Shown: positions 20,899 through 31,374 of the stretch, in pieces
How positions within the stretch are numbered: position 1 is the first letter of the stretch
Layout of the letters: each line of letters starts with the position of its first letter
From: Globodera rostochiensis
Lineage: Eukaryota; Nematoda; Chromadorea; Rhabditida; Heteroderidae
Assembly (NCBI GenBank): GCA_018350325.1
Contig: JAEVLN010000006.1
Span: 2,432,693-2,496,692, forward strand
Direction of reading: 5' to 3'
Length of the DNA stretch: 64,000 bases
Translations under genes and position numbers: made by a program
The notes under the pieces: generated by a model
Database searches by the model: none
The model's input: the letters and a program-made list of their open reading frames with translations, nothing else
What the model was told of the DNA's origin: nothing

Positions 20899-21712
20899 AT
20901 GGCGCGTTCTGATGACAAATGGATGTACTGTTGTGGATGTCATGTAACAGAGGTAAATTTATAATTTTAATTAATTTAGTACAAAATTAATCTCTGAAAT
21001 AGTAACGCTTATAAAACAATACAATTTAGGGAGCCTATAAAATGGCGTGGATTTTTACAATTGTGAACATTTTCGGAGGCCTAATCACCGTACTTTCATT
21101 TATTTCAACTGGTTTAAACGCGAAGATAATCTTCTATGCTGTGGTAAAAACATTAAAATTTTTTGTAATTTTAATTTAAATGTTTTTAAAATGTCGCAAA
21201 TTTCAGAACGGTTTGGTGTCAGTGCTCTCTTGGCTACTAATTTCGTTTGGACACTTTTGTGGCATTCGGTCCCATCGAATGTATTTGCCCTTTCTGTCCT
21301 TATTTGTAAGGACTTTAAAAACGTATTCACTGAATGAATATGCTTAATTATTTAAATTTAGGCAATTTCGACGGTATACGTATTTTTCGAAATTTTATTT
21401 TTTGTGCTGCAACGTATTCTGATGTTTAAATCGCCGGATTCAATTTATGGTATTTTTATATTTATTTTTAATACAAAAATTGTTTTTTGTTTAGTTATGT
21501 TTGGCCTTTCACTCAAAGAATATGAAAATATAATCGTCGGATATACAACAGTCGAATTTGCATTATTTGTACTTTTGATGATTGCTTTGCTTGCTTTTTG
21601 GTGTTGGGTGTACTCGATTGTGTTCCGTGCCTACAAATTTACAAAAGAATTTGGCGGCGACGGCACTTTAAACGAACCAAAAATGCCCTATGGAAAAATA
21701 ACGAAATATTGA
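20899..21712 (+). CDS. LAPTM4-like four-TM protein, copy C
   Basis: Exons 20899-20952, 21030-21143, 21207-21305, 21362-21449 and 21495-21712 give 190 aa. Same plan as copy B: MARSDDKWMYCCGCHVTE start, four hydrophobic segments, RSHRMYLPFL loop and FRAYKFTKEFGGDGT tail ending near GKITKY. Exon 3 differs from B (NGLVSVLSWLLISFGHFCG against TTLVSLLCW), grouping loop sequence with copy E (GHFCGIRSHR). Splice sites are consensus throughout and no disruption is visible. Confidence 0.7.
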
Positions 21713-21855
21713 TTTATATTGACTAACAATTCAAATACATATCGTTTGTATTTTTGTCGTTACTTATTGGTTGCATCGCTGGAAAAATAATCCGGGTTGA
21801 CGGGCCTAAACCCGGGTTTCTCGTCTTTTGGGGTGCTCATCTACCTCAACTCGAA

Positions 21856-21993
21856 TAGAGCCCGGTCGAGACTACAATCTTGTCTCGAGATCTCGCTCGA
21901 AGAAATTTTCCGAGATTTTTCCGAGAATCTCGTCTCGGAGATCTCGAAAAATCTCGGCTCGAGATCTCGCTCGAAGCTCAAGTCCGGGCTCTA
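21856..21993. mobile_element. Short hAT-type MITE (TAGAGCCCGG ends)
   Basis: It begins TAGAGCCCGGTCGAGAC and ends GCTCAAGTCCGGGCTCTA. The interior is rich in CTCGAGATCTCG. No clear 8-bp target duplication remains. Relatives with exact duplications are at 34472-36072 and 45685-45780. Confidence 0.55.
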
Positions 21994-22454
21994 AAAAATC
22001 AAAGCAATCAATTTTTAAATACTTTCTTTTTATTACATAATTTATGTTAGTAGCGGATTTTAGTTTTTTTATAAATCGGCAAAGTTTTTATAAAACAAGA
22101 AAGAAAAAAAGAAAATTTTTTTGTGGTTTAATTTAATTTAAAAATTAAGTTTTAAAATCATCTCAAGTTATTTAAACATAGTTTCAAATTATTTTATTTT
22201 GTTTTGAAATAATTAAAAATTTTAGAAGGGAGGGAGGGCATATAGGTACCCGGGTTTTATTTAACCCGGGTTAACTTAACCCGTAGACAAGAACCAGGAC
22301 ACTGATCGGAAGTCCCGACGATCTTTCCTCGCGAAAGGATAATTTTTTAATTCAATAGGAAATAGGGATTAAAATGTTTGATTTAATTTGGTCCGCTCAA
22401 TTTTATATATGGAAATAAAAATTTTGGGTTTTTATTTAGTTATACTAAATTTAT
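21994..22454. other. No gene seen
   Basis: AT-rich stretch with a short GGTACCCGGGTTTTATTTAA-type palindrome near 22245-22275. No open frame with a recognisable motif. Confidence 0.35.
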
Positions 22455-22880
22455 TTTTCAACCTTTTGTTTTTAACATTTAAACTCGCGCGATTCTTTCG
22501 ATGGAATGTTTGAAAACATTCAAAATTCGGAATTAAATGGTTGCCTTAACACTCTTAAACTCTTTGGCGTAAACATTTCGCCCGAATAAGTAAAAATTAA
22601 AGTGTAATTTTCAATGGGGCGAATTACCTATCGATCACTGACAAATAAATTTTTATTATGTGACAAGAAAACGAACGTTGCGCCTCCCAATTAAAAACAA
22701 AATTATATATTTGCCCGTCCAATTCCATTATTCGTTGAATTTCTTGTAACAAATATTGTGAAATGATTGGAATCTGATTGACCACTTTGATCATTTACCG
22801 TCCATTTGAAATGTATTTAGTAATTATAAATAAGTTCTCAACTGACAGAACGAAAAAAAACTTTTAATTTACTCAATTTT
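22455..22880 (+). promoter_or_regulatory. Conserved upstream block, copy D
   Basis: More diverged than B and C but with the same order: AAACTCGCGCGATTCTTTCG, GAAAACGAACGTTGCG, CATTATTCGTTGAAT, TTTGATCATTTACCGTCC, ACTGACAGAACG. Confidence 0.45.
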
Positions 22881-23064
22881 ATTTAATTATAGAAAGATAA
22901 ATTGCGTCATAAAAGCCTTTTTCAAAGGGAATAAAATTGCATATTTACACGAAAAGCTTAACATTCGGCTTCATTCAATTCGCGTTAAGAAATTGGCGTT
23001 TAAATTGAATTAATTTCTATTTTTAGAATTAAAAATAATATTTTAAAGATTTTTAAGCTTAAAA

Positions 23065-23856
23065 ATGGCGCGTTCTATTGACAAATGGATGTGCTGTTGT
23101 GGATGTCTTGTAACAGAGGTCAATTTATAATTAATTAACACAAATTAAGCGGAAATGGTTCTTTTAAACAATGCAATTTATGCAATTTAGGGAGCATATA
23201 AAATGGCGTGGATTTTTACGGTTCTGAACATTCTCGGAGGCCTAATCGGCGCACTTTTGTTCATTTCAAATGGCTTAAATGCGAAAATAATCTTCTATGC
23301 GGTGGTAAAACGCTATAAAAATTATATTTATTTTTTGTAATTTTAATTTAAATGTTTTTAAAATGTCGCAATTTCAGAATGTGTTGGTCTCATTGCTCTG
23401 TTGGCTACCAATTTTGTGTGGACATATTTTTGGGAAACGATCCCATCGAATGTATTTGCCTTTTCTGTTTTTATTTGTAAGGACTTTAAAGCTTATTGTC
23501 CTAATTAAATGCTTAATTATAAAGGCAATTTCGATGGTGTACGCATTTTTCGAAGTTTTATATTTTGTGCTGCAACGTATTCTGATGTTTAAATCGCCGG
23601 ATTCAATTTATGGTATTTTTATATTTATTTTTAATATAAAAATGTTTTTGTTTAAGTAATGTTTGGCCTTTCACTCAAAGAATATGAAAACATAATCGTC
23701 GGATATACAACAGCCGAATTTACATTATTTGTGCTTTTGATGATTGCTTTCCTTGCCTTTTGGTGTTGGGTGTACTCGATTGTGTTCCGTGCCTACAAAT
23801 TTACAAAACAAATTGGCGACGACGGCACTTCCAACGAAACGAAAATGCCAATTTGA
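23065..23856 (+). CDS. LAPTM4-like four-TM protein, copy D
   Basis: Exons 23065-23118, 23191-23304, 23378-23476, 23525-23612 and 23657-23856 give 184 aa. It shares with copy A the MARSxDKWMCCCGC start, the NVLVSLLCWLPILCGHIFGK exon 3 and the shorter MPI C-terminus followed by GAATTGGACAGACGGAATAAA (possible poly(A) signal). A and D are therefore closest relatives, although they lie on opposite strands 20 kb apart. The family's four hydrophobic segments and FRAYKFTKQ tail are intact. Confidence 0.7.
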
Positions 23857-23879
23857 ATTGGACAGACGGAATAAATGTT

Positions 23880-24724
23880 TCAACATTTCTTTTTTTTTTT
23901 AATTTTTAATTCTGCGTACGTAAACATAAACAATCTTTTTTTTATCAGCGATTTATTCAACGTTTAATCGACTAATTCATCCCAATTTTCAAGAAATATT
24001 CGAATAGAAATGGCAAGAAATAGAAGCTTTCCCCGGCTTAAAATGCTTCCTGATTTCTCTCATTGTTACTAGAGTTGGTCGTGACCGGGATTTTTGAGAA
24101 AAATCGGGACCGGGACCGTGAAAGCGGGGATCGGGACCAGCATTTTGAACTGGGAAACGGGAAAAACCGGGACTGGCAATGGGGGAATTTTTTTTTTGTT
24201 GTAATGGTCAAGGGTGAAACAATATTGTTTTTTTATTATAAATCAACTTCAATTACCTCATCGTCCATTTTTTTTTGACAATTAGGGGCTGAGAAAATTG
24301 TTGAAAATTTTAACGATATTTGTTAAGAAAACTTGGGTTTCTGCATTTTTTGACACTAAAGTAATTAAGATCACTCAACTTTGAACAAAGTTATAAATTT
24401 TTTAAATATTCACTTAATTAGTTTTGCTGAGCAAAAAATGAATAATAAAAAATTTTTCGGTGTTTGAATCCAAAAAAGCGGGTTTTCGGTTCGGTTAACC
24501 GACTTGTGACCCACCCTACTGGAAACATTTAATATTTGTTGCGAAGTTCTAATCACTGATTCGAATTATTACCTATTGGTTATTTAGTCTACTCCTTTCT
24601 GATCGCAAATTTGTTTTCAAACGAATTATGCCACCATTATTGGGTAATAACAAATTTAATTTTTTTAAATTGCGCGCGATTCAAGGATTTTGGCCGTGGT
24701 AGAATTGCGCACCAAAAGCAATTC
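23880..24724. other. No gene seen; GGGACCGGGACC repeat
   Basis: The start (about 23920-23980) is 3' flank shared with copy A. Positions 24075-24180 are rich in GACCGGGATCGGGACC. Related blocks lie at 25285-25505 and 30240-30305. No open frame has a recognisable motif. Confidence 0.4.
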
Positions 24725-25009
24725 GGACTTATAACATTTTTTGACCTAAACCGATTAGCTCAAACATAACTCCAAATGAAAGCTCTCGATGAGTAGCTAA
24801 TAAAGCTTTGCGATTGCGCAATACTTAAAAAAGTTATGGCCATAAAGACCAAAAATGGCCATTTTTTTGAGTTTTTTTACTTGTGTTTGGCCATAACTTT
24901 TTTAAGTATTGCGCAATCGAAAGCTTGAATACAGTTGCTACTCATCGAGAGCTTTCATTTGGAGTTATGTTTGAGCTAATCGGTTTAGGTCAAAAAAAGT
25001 TATAAGTCC
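24725..25009. mobile_element. Palindromic MITE at the truncated end of the laminin gene
   Basis: Left end GGACTTATAACATTTTTTGACC pairs with right end AAAAAAAGTTATAAGTCC. Inner arms AACATAACTCCAAATGAAAGC and GCTTTCATTTGGAGTTATG match closely, around a core of AAAAAAGTTATGGCC and its complement. It ends about 20 bp from the premature laminin stop. A broken copy at 34435-34471 plus 36081-36100 was itself split by another element. Confidence 0.7.
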
Positions 25010-25279
25010 AAAGTTTCGTGAAACATCGTTCAGTTCCATGGCCGACATTCCGGCGGGTGATAATAGCCGGCCGCGCATTGGTCACAGTTTGGCCCAGTGA
25101 ATTGGGCCAAGCATTCGCAGTTTCCGCTTTCTTCGGCACAGTTGCCCGTGTGTTTGGTCGGGTCGCAACGGCATGCTTTAACAATACTTTAGTAATTGAA
25201 GCTTAATAACAATTTAGTAATTGAAGCTTAATAACAATTTAGTAATTGAAGCTTAATAAAGATTTGTTTGGTCTAAATT

Positions 25280-25507
25280 AGGGTTGGACGGGACCGGGAC
25301 CAGTACTGAAATGGTCTATTTTTTCCATTTTGGTACTGAAATTTTAGTCCCGGTTTTCAAAATTCCTTTAAAATCCCCCTTATAATGGTCCCGGTTTTTA
25401 CCAAGCATTTTTTTTTCTTGTTTTTGTCCAGTAGTCCCGGCTTTTTTTGACCGGGACCAAATTTAGTCCTGGTCCCGGTTTTTTTTTCCCAAAAGTCCCG
25501 GTCCCAG
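25280..25507. mobile_element. hAT-like insertion in a laminin intron
   Basis: The 8-bp TCTAAATT occurs at 25272-25279 and 25508-25515. Between them is a GGACCGGGACC/CCCGGTCCC-rich sequence beginning AGGGTTGGACGGG. The termini are weakly inverted. Confidence 0.5.
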
Positions 25508-26429
25508 TCTAAATTGCAACCATTTTTTTTTTGTTGTTGTAATTTTTAAGTCAAAAATTGGGGGGAAAAAATGCAATTCACGTTGGCACACGTCCAAGTC
25601 CGTCCACTGCTTGCAGGTCGGTCGGTAGAAGCCTGGCGTGCACTGGTTGCAGTTGATGCCTTGCGTGTTGTGCTGGCAGTTCAGACAGCGTCCACCGCCC
25701 AAAGACCTTTAATAAAACAAATGTTACGCTTTTTTGTAAATTTTTTTTAACAAAAGCATACTAAAAAATCCAGAAAATAAATTTTTTTTTTACTTTCCAT
25801 GAATGTCCAATGAGGCGTTGTTCATGTCCAACTCCTGCTCATATACGCATTCGCCCGAGTGGCCATGGCAATTGCACGGCTCGCACACAAACGGGTCCGT
25901 GTCGTGACTTGCACGCCACTTCTTCTGCACGTACCCGGACTTGCACCGTTCGCATTGGTCGCCCTCCGTGTTGTGCTATACAAAAATAGGGAAAAAAATT
26001 TTAAATTATTAAAATGTTTTAAATTCAAAAAACAAAACGCTTTTTAGCACCTCGCATAAGCAAAGTCGCGCGCGCGGTCGACTCGGGTCATGCGCTGCCT
26101 CGCAGTTGGCGGAGTGTCCATTGCAAATACATCGGCCAAGCAAATGCAATTCTTTGATACCGTAGTAATACTGTAAAGTGGCATCTCTGTCACGGTTACT
26201 GTACAAATCCATCAGATGGCTCGGCCTCAACAGTCGCAGTCTAACATTGGTGGCCTTGATGAACTGCTTGAGCATGGGCGACCCGCCAACATTGTTCTTT
26301 GATGGACGACCTTCGACCAGGGAGATCGACATTTCGGCATTCTTCGTCGGCACCAGTCTGCCAAAATCGCTTGAGCAGAACACATCATCATCTTTTATAA
26401 TTGGTAGCAGAGAGCGGATCCCGAACAGC

Positions 26430-27050
26430 TAGAAGAAAGATTTATAATTAAAAAAAGGTTCTCATGAACGGTCAAAAAATGCATTCCCGACGATTCCCCG
26501 ATGGTCCCCGAACATGCCATCCCCTAAGTAGGAGATCATTATCGGACTTGGGGAGCAATGAGTACTTTTGAAAATATGATTGACATTTTGAATTAACTCT
26601 ATTAACACAATAAACTACCTAACTTATTTTAAAGAATCATTTTTATTTTTTGGTGTTTTTAAAATAAATATCACAAAACACATTTTATTTAGGTATGACA
26701 ACAAAAATCTAAGAAATCCAGATTTTTTGAGTCGTCATAAAATGCAGAAAAATTAGCGCAATTTTTCAATCAAAAATTTAAGAAATTTTAAAAATTCAAC
26801 ACGGTAAAGACTTTTTCGAAAAAAAAAATAATTTTTAACAAAAAAATTCATAACAATTTGTTTGAATTAAGTTTTTAAAAAACGCTAATTAGATAAATAC
26901 AAGAAATAAAATTTATAATTTTATGCTTGCCCACTAATAAAATTTTCTAAAATTTTTATGAAAAACAAAATTAATTAACAAACCTCGACCCCGAAAAATA
27001 AATAATAATCAAAAACATAATACGCCAACATTACATACACTAATTATGTA
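26430..27050. other. Laminin-fragment intron, no feature
   Basis: AT-rich intron between the GRPSKNN exon and the MANSPKPG exon. I see nothing coding and no terminal repeats. Confidence 0.4.
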
Positions 27051-27264
27051 CTTACCCTTAAGCATTCGGCTGCCGTTGTAGCGAAATATTGCCATGTTTG
27101 GTAAGTTTTGCCAAAGTCCGCGCTGCGTTCCAGAAACCATGCGCCGGGCTTCGGGCTGTTCGCCATTTGGATGAACATGGAGACAATTTGGAATTCCTGA
27201 TCAGAGTGATGATCAACAAAATTCAACCCCTCTCAAAGATTAAGCATCAAATCAACAATGTCTT

Positions 27265-27600
27265 GGGTACAGTATCAACTCCCTGTGTGCATTATTCGAG
27301 TGAGATACTACTGTACAAAGCATATTATTGCCCTTTGGATATATTGTAAAAGCATAAAAGCTACAGTATCAACCCCTGTGTGTGAATTAGATACTGTACA
27401 AAGCATATTATTGCCTTTAGGATATACTGTAAAAGAACAGAAATTGCTTTTAGAATGGTGGGTACAGTATCAACCCCTGTGTGTGAATTAGATACTGTAC
27501 AAATCATATTATAGCCTTTAGGATATACTGTAAAAGAACAGAAATTGCTTTTAGAATGGTGGGTACAGTATCAACCCCTGGGTGCATTAAAATGAGCATA
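27265..27600. repeat. Minisatellite in a laminin intron, about 100-bp unit
   Basis: About 3.5 copies of a unit starting GTACAGTATCAACCCCTGTG and containing GATACTGTACAAA and GGATATACTGTAAAAG. The last two full copies are nearly identical (27460-27560 against 27362-27460). Confidence 0.75.
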
Positions 27601-28479
27601 ATTAGCTAACTTACTGTACCTGCTCCAGATCGATTGTGATGTTCACCTCGCTGTAGGCCATGCCGCGCGACAACGGCGGGCTCTGGTACCAGTTTGGCGT
27701 GCCGTCCACAAGGTTTGATGCCGGATGCGCGGACGCAGTGCCCGCTTCGCAATAGTCACAATCTTGGCCACCCGTATAGCGGCTGGCACCTGCATTTTGA
27801 AATTGATAAAATAAGTTTGAAAACAACAAAATATATTTGGCATTTTCTTCTTCTTCTAATGTTTGCAGTTTAAATTAATTCTGGAAATTTAACAAACAAT
27901 TTTAAAAAATCAAAAAATCCTTCCGGAAATTAGAAATTAAATTTTGAATAATTTACATTAGTTTCAAGAATAATTTTTTTATTAAATTACCATTTTTTTT
28001 TATCTCCAATTAGAATTAAATTAGTTAATTTAAATTTTGACAATTTTTCCATTTTATTCACCTGCAATTGCGCAGTACATCTCCCGTATTGGCCGTCCAT
28101 TCACAATCGCCACAGGTTGAGCTGGCGCTGACCTTTAAATGTGAAATGGTCGTCAAGATTTGAATTTTGTCGAGAATCAGAGTGCCAAATCTTTTGGAGA
28201 GTCCCTAAATTGTCTACGACCTGGCGGCCTTTGGCAACATTGAAGCTGGGCGGGGTGAGTGGGCCGAGACGGCTTGAACTTGTCGACGACGGCAGCGACA
28301 CATTTTGGCACAATGCCAATGTGAAAAACAGTGAAAGAATTGGGAGCAGCAGCAATTTTGTTGTTGTGAAATGGAGAGGCGATAGACTCTTTTTATATGC
28401 CCGAAACATTTTCGAAATGAGCAAATCGATGGCACCAAAATTTTTGCTTAAAAAGAACCAAATATTTATTAAGCATTAA

Positions 28480-28870
28480 AGGTTGGGCAGTTGGCAAAAA
28501 TCGGATTGGGGGTGGGGGGGGGGGGGTACGTAACAACTACGTCTTGCGGACTGGCCATAGGAGTAAATTGAACAATTTAGAGGGAGGAGAACATCCCTGG
28601 GCTTAAATAAGTGATCGGGGAAAAGCTACCTACTGACACCTTCGAGCGGGGGGACAAAGAACACACGAGTGCTGTGAGGAGGTTGTCGCGGGTGACGGCC
28701 TAAGGGTTCTGCTGTTGCTGATGTGCCTTTAGGGCCCCGATCTTTGGTCCTCTCCTGCCTATGTCTCCTCCGGCGACGGGGCCTCGGATTGAGTGAGTTA
28801 ATTGGGCGGTGTTGGTTTGTACCACCACCACTACGGAGTCGATGGAGGAATGGGGATGGGTATTTATTAG
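28480..28870. other. No gene seen
   Basis: Includes a G-run (28510-28526) and a GC-richer stretch with no supported coding frame. The short frames on both strands lack recognisable motifs. Confidence 0.35.
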
Positions 28871-28874
28871 TGCT

Positions 28875-28985
28875 GCACGAGAGTCTCGATATCGAGTATC
28901 GACTCGAGAAAAGTCTCGAGTTTTTTGGGTCTCGGGCTCGGGCTCGAGTCTCGCGTATTTAGTCTCGATTTTCGAGACTTTTTTA
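28875..28985. repeat. TCTCGAG-rich dispersed repeat
   Basis: CGAGAGTCTCGATATCGAG, then GGGTCTCGGGCTCGGGCTCG, then a unique part with ATGGCATTTTTGGTGAAAATT. The same order, including that last string, occurs inside the hAT-type element at 52019-52526, so this is probably another, damaged copy. Confidence 0.5.
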
Positions 28986-29090
28986 CACTGGTAAAAATGG
29001 CATTTTTGGTGAAAATTCATCACAAATTTTGAGCTTAAATATTTAAAAAATGCATAATTAATATCTTTTGCACAACGTTTTCCTTGAATC

Positions 29091-29163
29091 TCTTGTGGCT
29101 TAGTGGTTAAATTCTTGTTTCTTATTTTCCTTAGCAGAGGTTCAATCCCCCGAGTGGAACCAC
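29091..29163 (+). repeat. tRNA-like (SINE-type) sequence
   Basis: TGGCTTAGTGGTTAA resembles an internal promoter A box, and AGGTTCAATCCCC a B box, with tRNA-like spacing. Stem pairing is poor, so it is not a working tRNA. The same position relative to the TCTCGAG repeat is occupied by a tRNA-like sequence in the element at 52019-52526. Confidence 0.45.
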
Positions 29164-29612
29164 TCTTTTTATTCTTTTAATTAAATACTTAATTACTCTT
29201 TTTTACAGATTTATAGTCAAAAAACAAAACCTAATATGGTTATTTTTTTTTGCAATTCCTCCTTCCTACACCTAAAAAAGCTTACAAAAATTACCGCATT
29301 TTTCATCGTACATAAAAAGCTGTAAAGAAATGAAACAAAACAATTTGTATTCAATATACCGCGATAATTTATTGTAAAATTGTTTTTTTTAATTACGCAA
29401 AAAGCGTTTTTAAAACAATATTTGTATGTATTTCAACGTTGGCAGGCTTGGGTAAGGCATTTCAGCGGTATTAGGGCTTACCGTATATACTCTTTTAATT
29501 CCACCGACGAATTAGAGGTGGTGGCATTAATTTTCAAATTGTTTGGCGATATGTTCATCTATTACGAAAATTCTTCACTTTCCATTAGGGTGGCACGGGC
29601 GGTACACATCAT

Positions 29613-30229
29613 TTCAGTGCCCACACTTCAGTGCCGGTACACTTCAGTGCCAGCACACTTCAGTGCCAACATTTTTTTCTGAAAAAATGCAGGAATCGCG
29701 TGCAATCAGATCAATATTTTGTAAAAGTAACCAATAATGTTTTTAAATACGCCAACTCGTTTTTTAATCAACTCGTTTTTATCCTTAAATTTCAAAAGAG
29801 CTTAGGTGTTCGTTAGGCTTAGGCCTAAGCCACCCTGGCTTGGGGTTCGTTAGGCTTAGGCCTAAGCCACCCTAGCTTGGGGTTCGTTAGGCTTAGGCTT
29901 TTGTCCAATTTTGATCATAAATGCATTTGTTACTAAAAAACGAGTCTCGGTCGGGATCTCGATCTCGCCGGGCTCTATTTTATCCTTTTTGCTTCTTATG
30001 GATTGAATATTCCTCCATTGCTACAAAAATACAATTTGTAAAAAGATTCAAAATGTTGAATTCTCAATTTTAAAAGTTCATGACAAAGTTTTTGAAATTA
30101 GACCTTATTTGCTTTATTTCTAATTTAAGCGGAATCAAAATATTGATCTGATTGCACGCGATTCCTGCATTTTTTCAGAAAAAAATGTTGGCACTGAAGT
30201 GTACCGGCACTGAAGTGTGGGCACTGAAA
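29613..30229. repeat. Inverted repeat with TTAGGCTTAGGCC core
   Basis: Arms 29613-29721 and 30137-30229 pair (CAGTGCCCACACTTCAGTGC, AAAATGCAGGAATCGCG and complements). The core holds three copies of GTTAGGCTTAGGCCTAAGCC-like units (29805-29905), also seen once at 59128-59165. No coding capacity. Confidence 0.55.
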
Positions 30230-30954
30230 CGATCGCCGCCGTGGCACGGGACCGGGACTTTTTGGAAAAACCGGGACCGGGACTTACCGGGACCAGAAAA
30301 ACCGGGTTTGGACCAATTTTCTTAACAAATCCCATCAAAAACCATAAAAATTTGACCCCTAAATTGATTTTGGAGAAAATTTTCTGCTGGAAAAATTCTT
30401 TAAGAAAAATGTAATAAACCCCAAAAATACACCACTAAAATCAAAACTTTTTCCCGAAAAAATTCCCTAAGAAAAGTGTAATAAAATCCAAAAATGCACG
30501 GACCCCTAAAGATTGACTTTTTCGAATTTTCAAAAAATGCACCCCTAACGATTGAGACTTTTTTCGAATTAGCCCCTCTCTTCGAAAAAATTCCTGTGTA
30601 CACCCTTGGAACACACTCATAGTTTGCATTTTCCCGTTACATTTTGTCAAAATGTCTCGAGTCTCGGTTCAAGTCTCGAACATCTCTATTGTATTGAACT
30701 GTATCTTCTTAATCGTACATCACTGATTTGGAACGTTGAACAAAAAAGATTTATGCAAAAATTATTTTGTGTCAAATCTTGTATAACCCAGGGTCCGATT
30801 CTTATCTTTTTTTGTTGTAGTACTTTTCCATTTTTCTTGGAATCTTCGCTTAAAATGTCCAAAATTTAACAATATTTGCTTATTTTATTCAAAAAAATTA
30901 TATATAAATGCGGTAATTTAAAATTTTGATTAAATTTTAGGTACCTATAATTTT
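30230..30954. other. No gene seen
   Basis: GGGACCGGGAC repeat at 30240-30305, then AT-rich sequence, then a TCTCGAGTCTCGG fragment at 30655-30690. Open frames have no recognisable motif. Confidence 0.35.
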
Positions 30955-31250
30955 CCAATCTTTGTTTTTAACTTTTCATTCATTGCCTTTTAACCCTCTC
31001 TTCGGGCGAAAACTTTCACCTGAATAAGTTAAAAGAAAAGTGTAATTTTTCTGTTATTTATTCCATCAGCGAATTACCTCCCGATCATTTTTGCCCAATT
31101 GTTATTTGTGTTTATTTTTTTGACGAAAAAACGAACGTCGCACGACTCGCAAAAAACCAAATTTAATTGTCTGTCCCATTTCATTCGTCGATTTGCCCAT
31201 AACAAAAATTGTGAAAAGTGATTGGAATTTTGTCTGATTGATCTTTCCCC
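30955..31250 (+). promoter_or_regulatory. Conserved upstream block, copy E (shortened)
   Basis: CCAATCTTTGTTTTTAAC, ACGAAAAAACGAACGTCGC, TTCATTCGTCGATTTGCCC and GTGAAAAGTGATTGGAAT occur in the same order as before copies B and C. The distal TTGATCATTTACCGCCC part is replaced by other sequence. Confidence 0.45.
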
Positions 31251-31374
31251 AGTTTTTAGGAATGGGAGAGGTCTCCGCCGGGTAAAATTTTAAGATTTTA
31301 ACGATATGTAATAAGAAAGAATCTTTGTCATAAATAAATTGAATTCTTTTAAATTTTAAATTTTAAACTTAAAA

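Larger units (their letters stand above)
25030..28409 (-). pseudogene. Laminin alpha N-terminal fragment, disrupted
   Basis: Minus-strand exons: 28409-28221, 28132-28062, 27789-27620, 27196-27055, 26428-26051, 25975-25794, 25716-25582 and 25175-25030. A signal peptide (LLLLPILSLFFTLALC) is followed by a laminin N-terminal domain ([69 protein letters not shown]) and then LE-type Cys-rich modules (NCHGHSGEC, CRCDPTKHTGNC, CDQCAAGYY). The MANSPxPG and VRLRLLR strings point to an alpha chain, as in nematode epi-1/lam-3 products that build basement membranes. Exon 2 needs a frame change: STCG is in one frame, VNGRPIREMYCAIAG in another, one base apart. The last module ends CRPWN-stop instead of CxPCxC, and all later laminin domains are absent. 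A broken partial duplicate is more likely than the organism's working gene. Confidence 0.7.

Noticed and set aside
24725..25009. microRNA precursor
   Set aside because: The hairpin is far longer than a normal precursor, and the same family recurs as mobile palindromes at 13325 and 54994.
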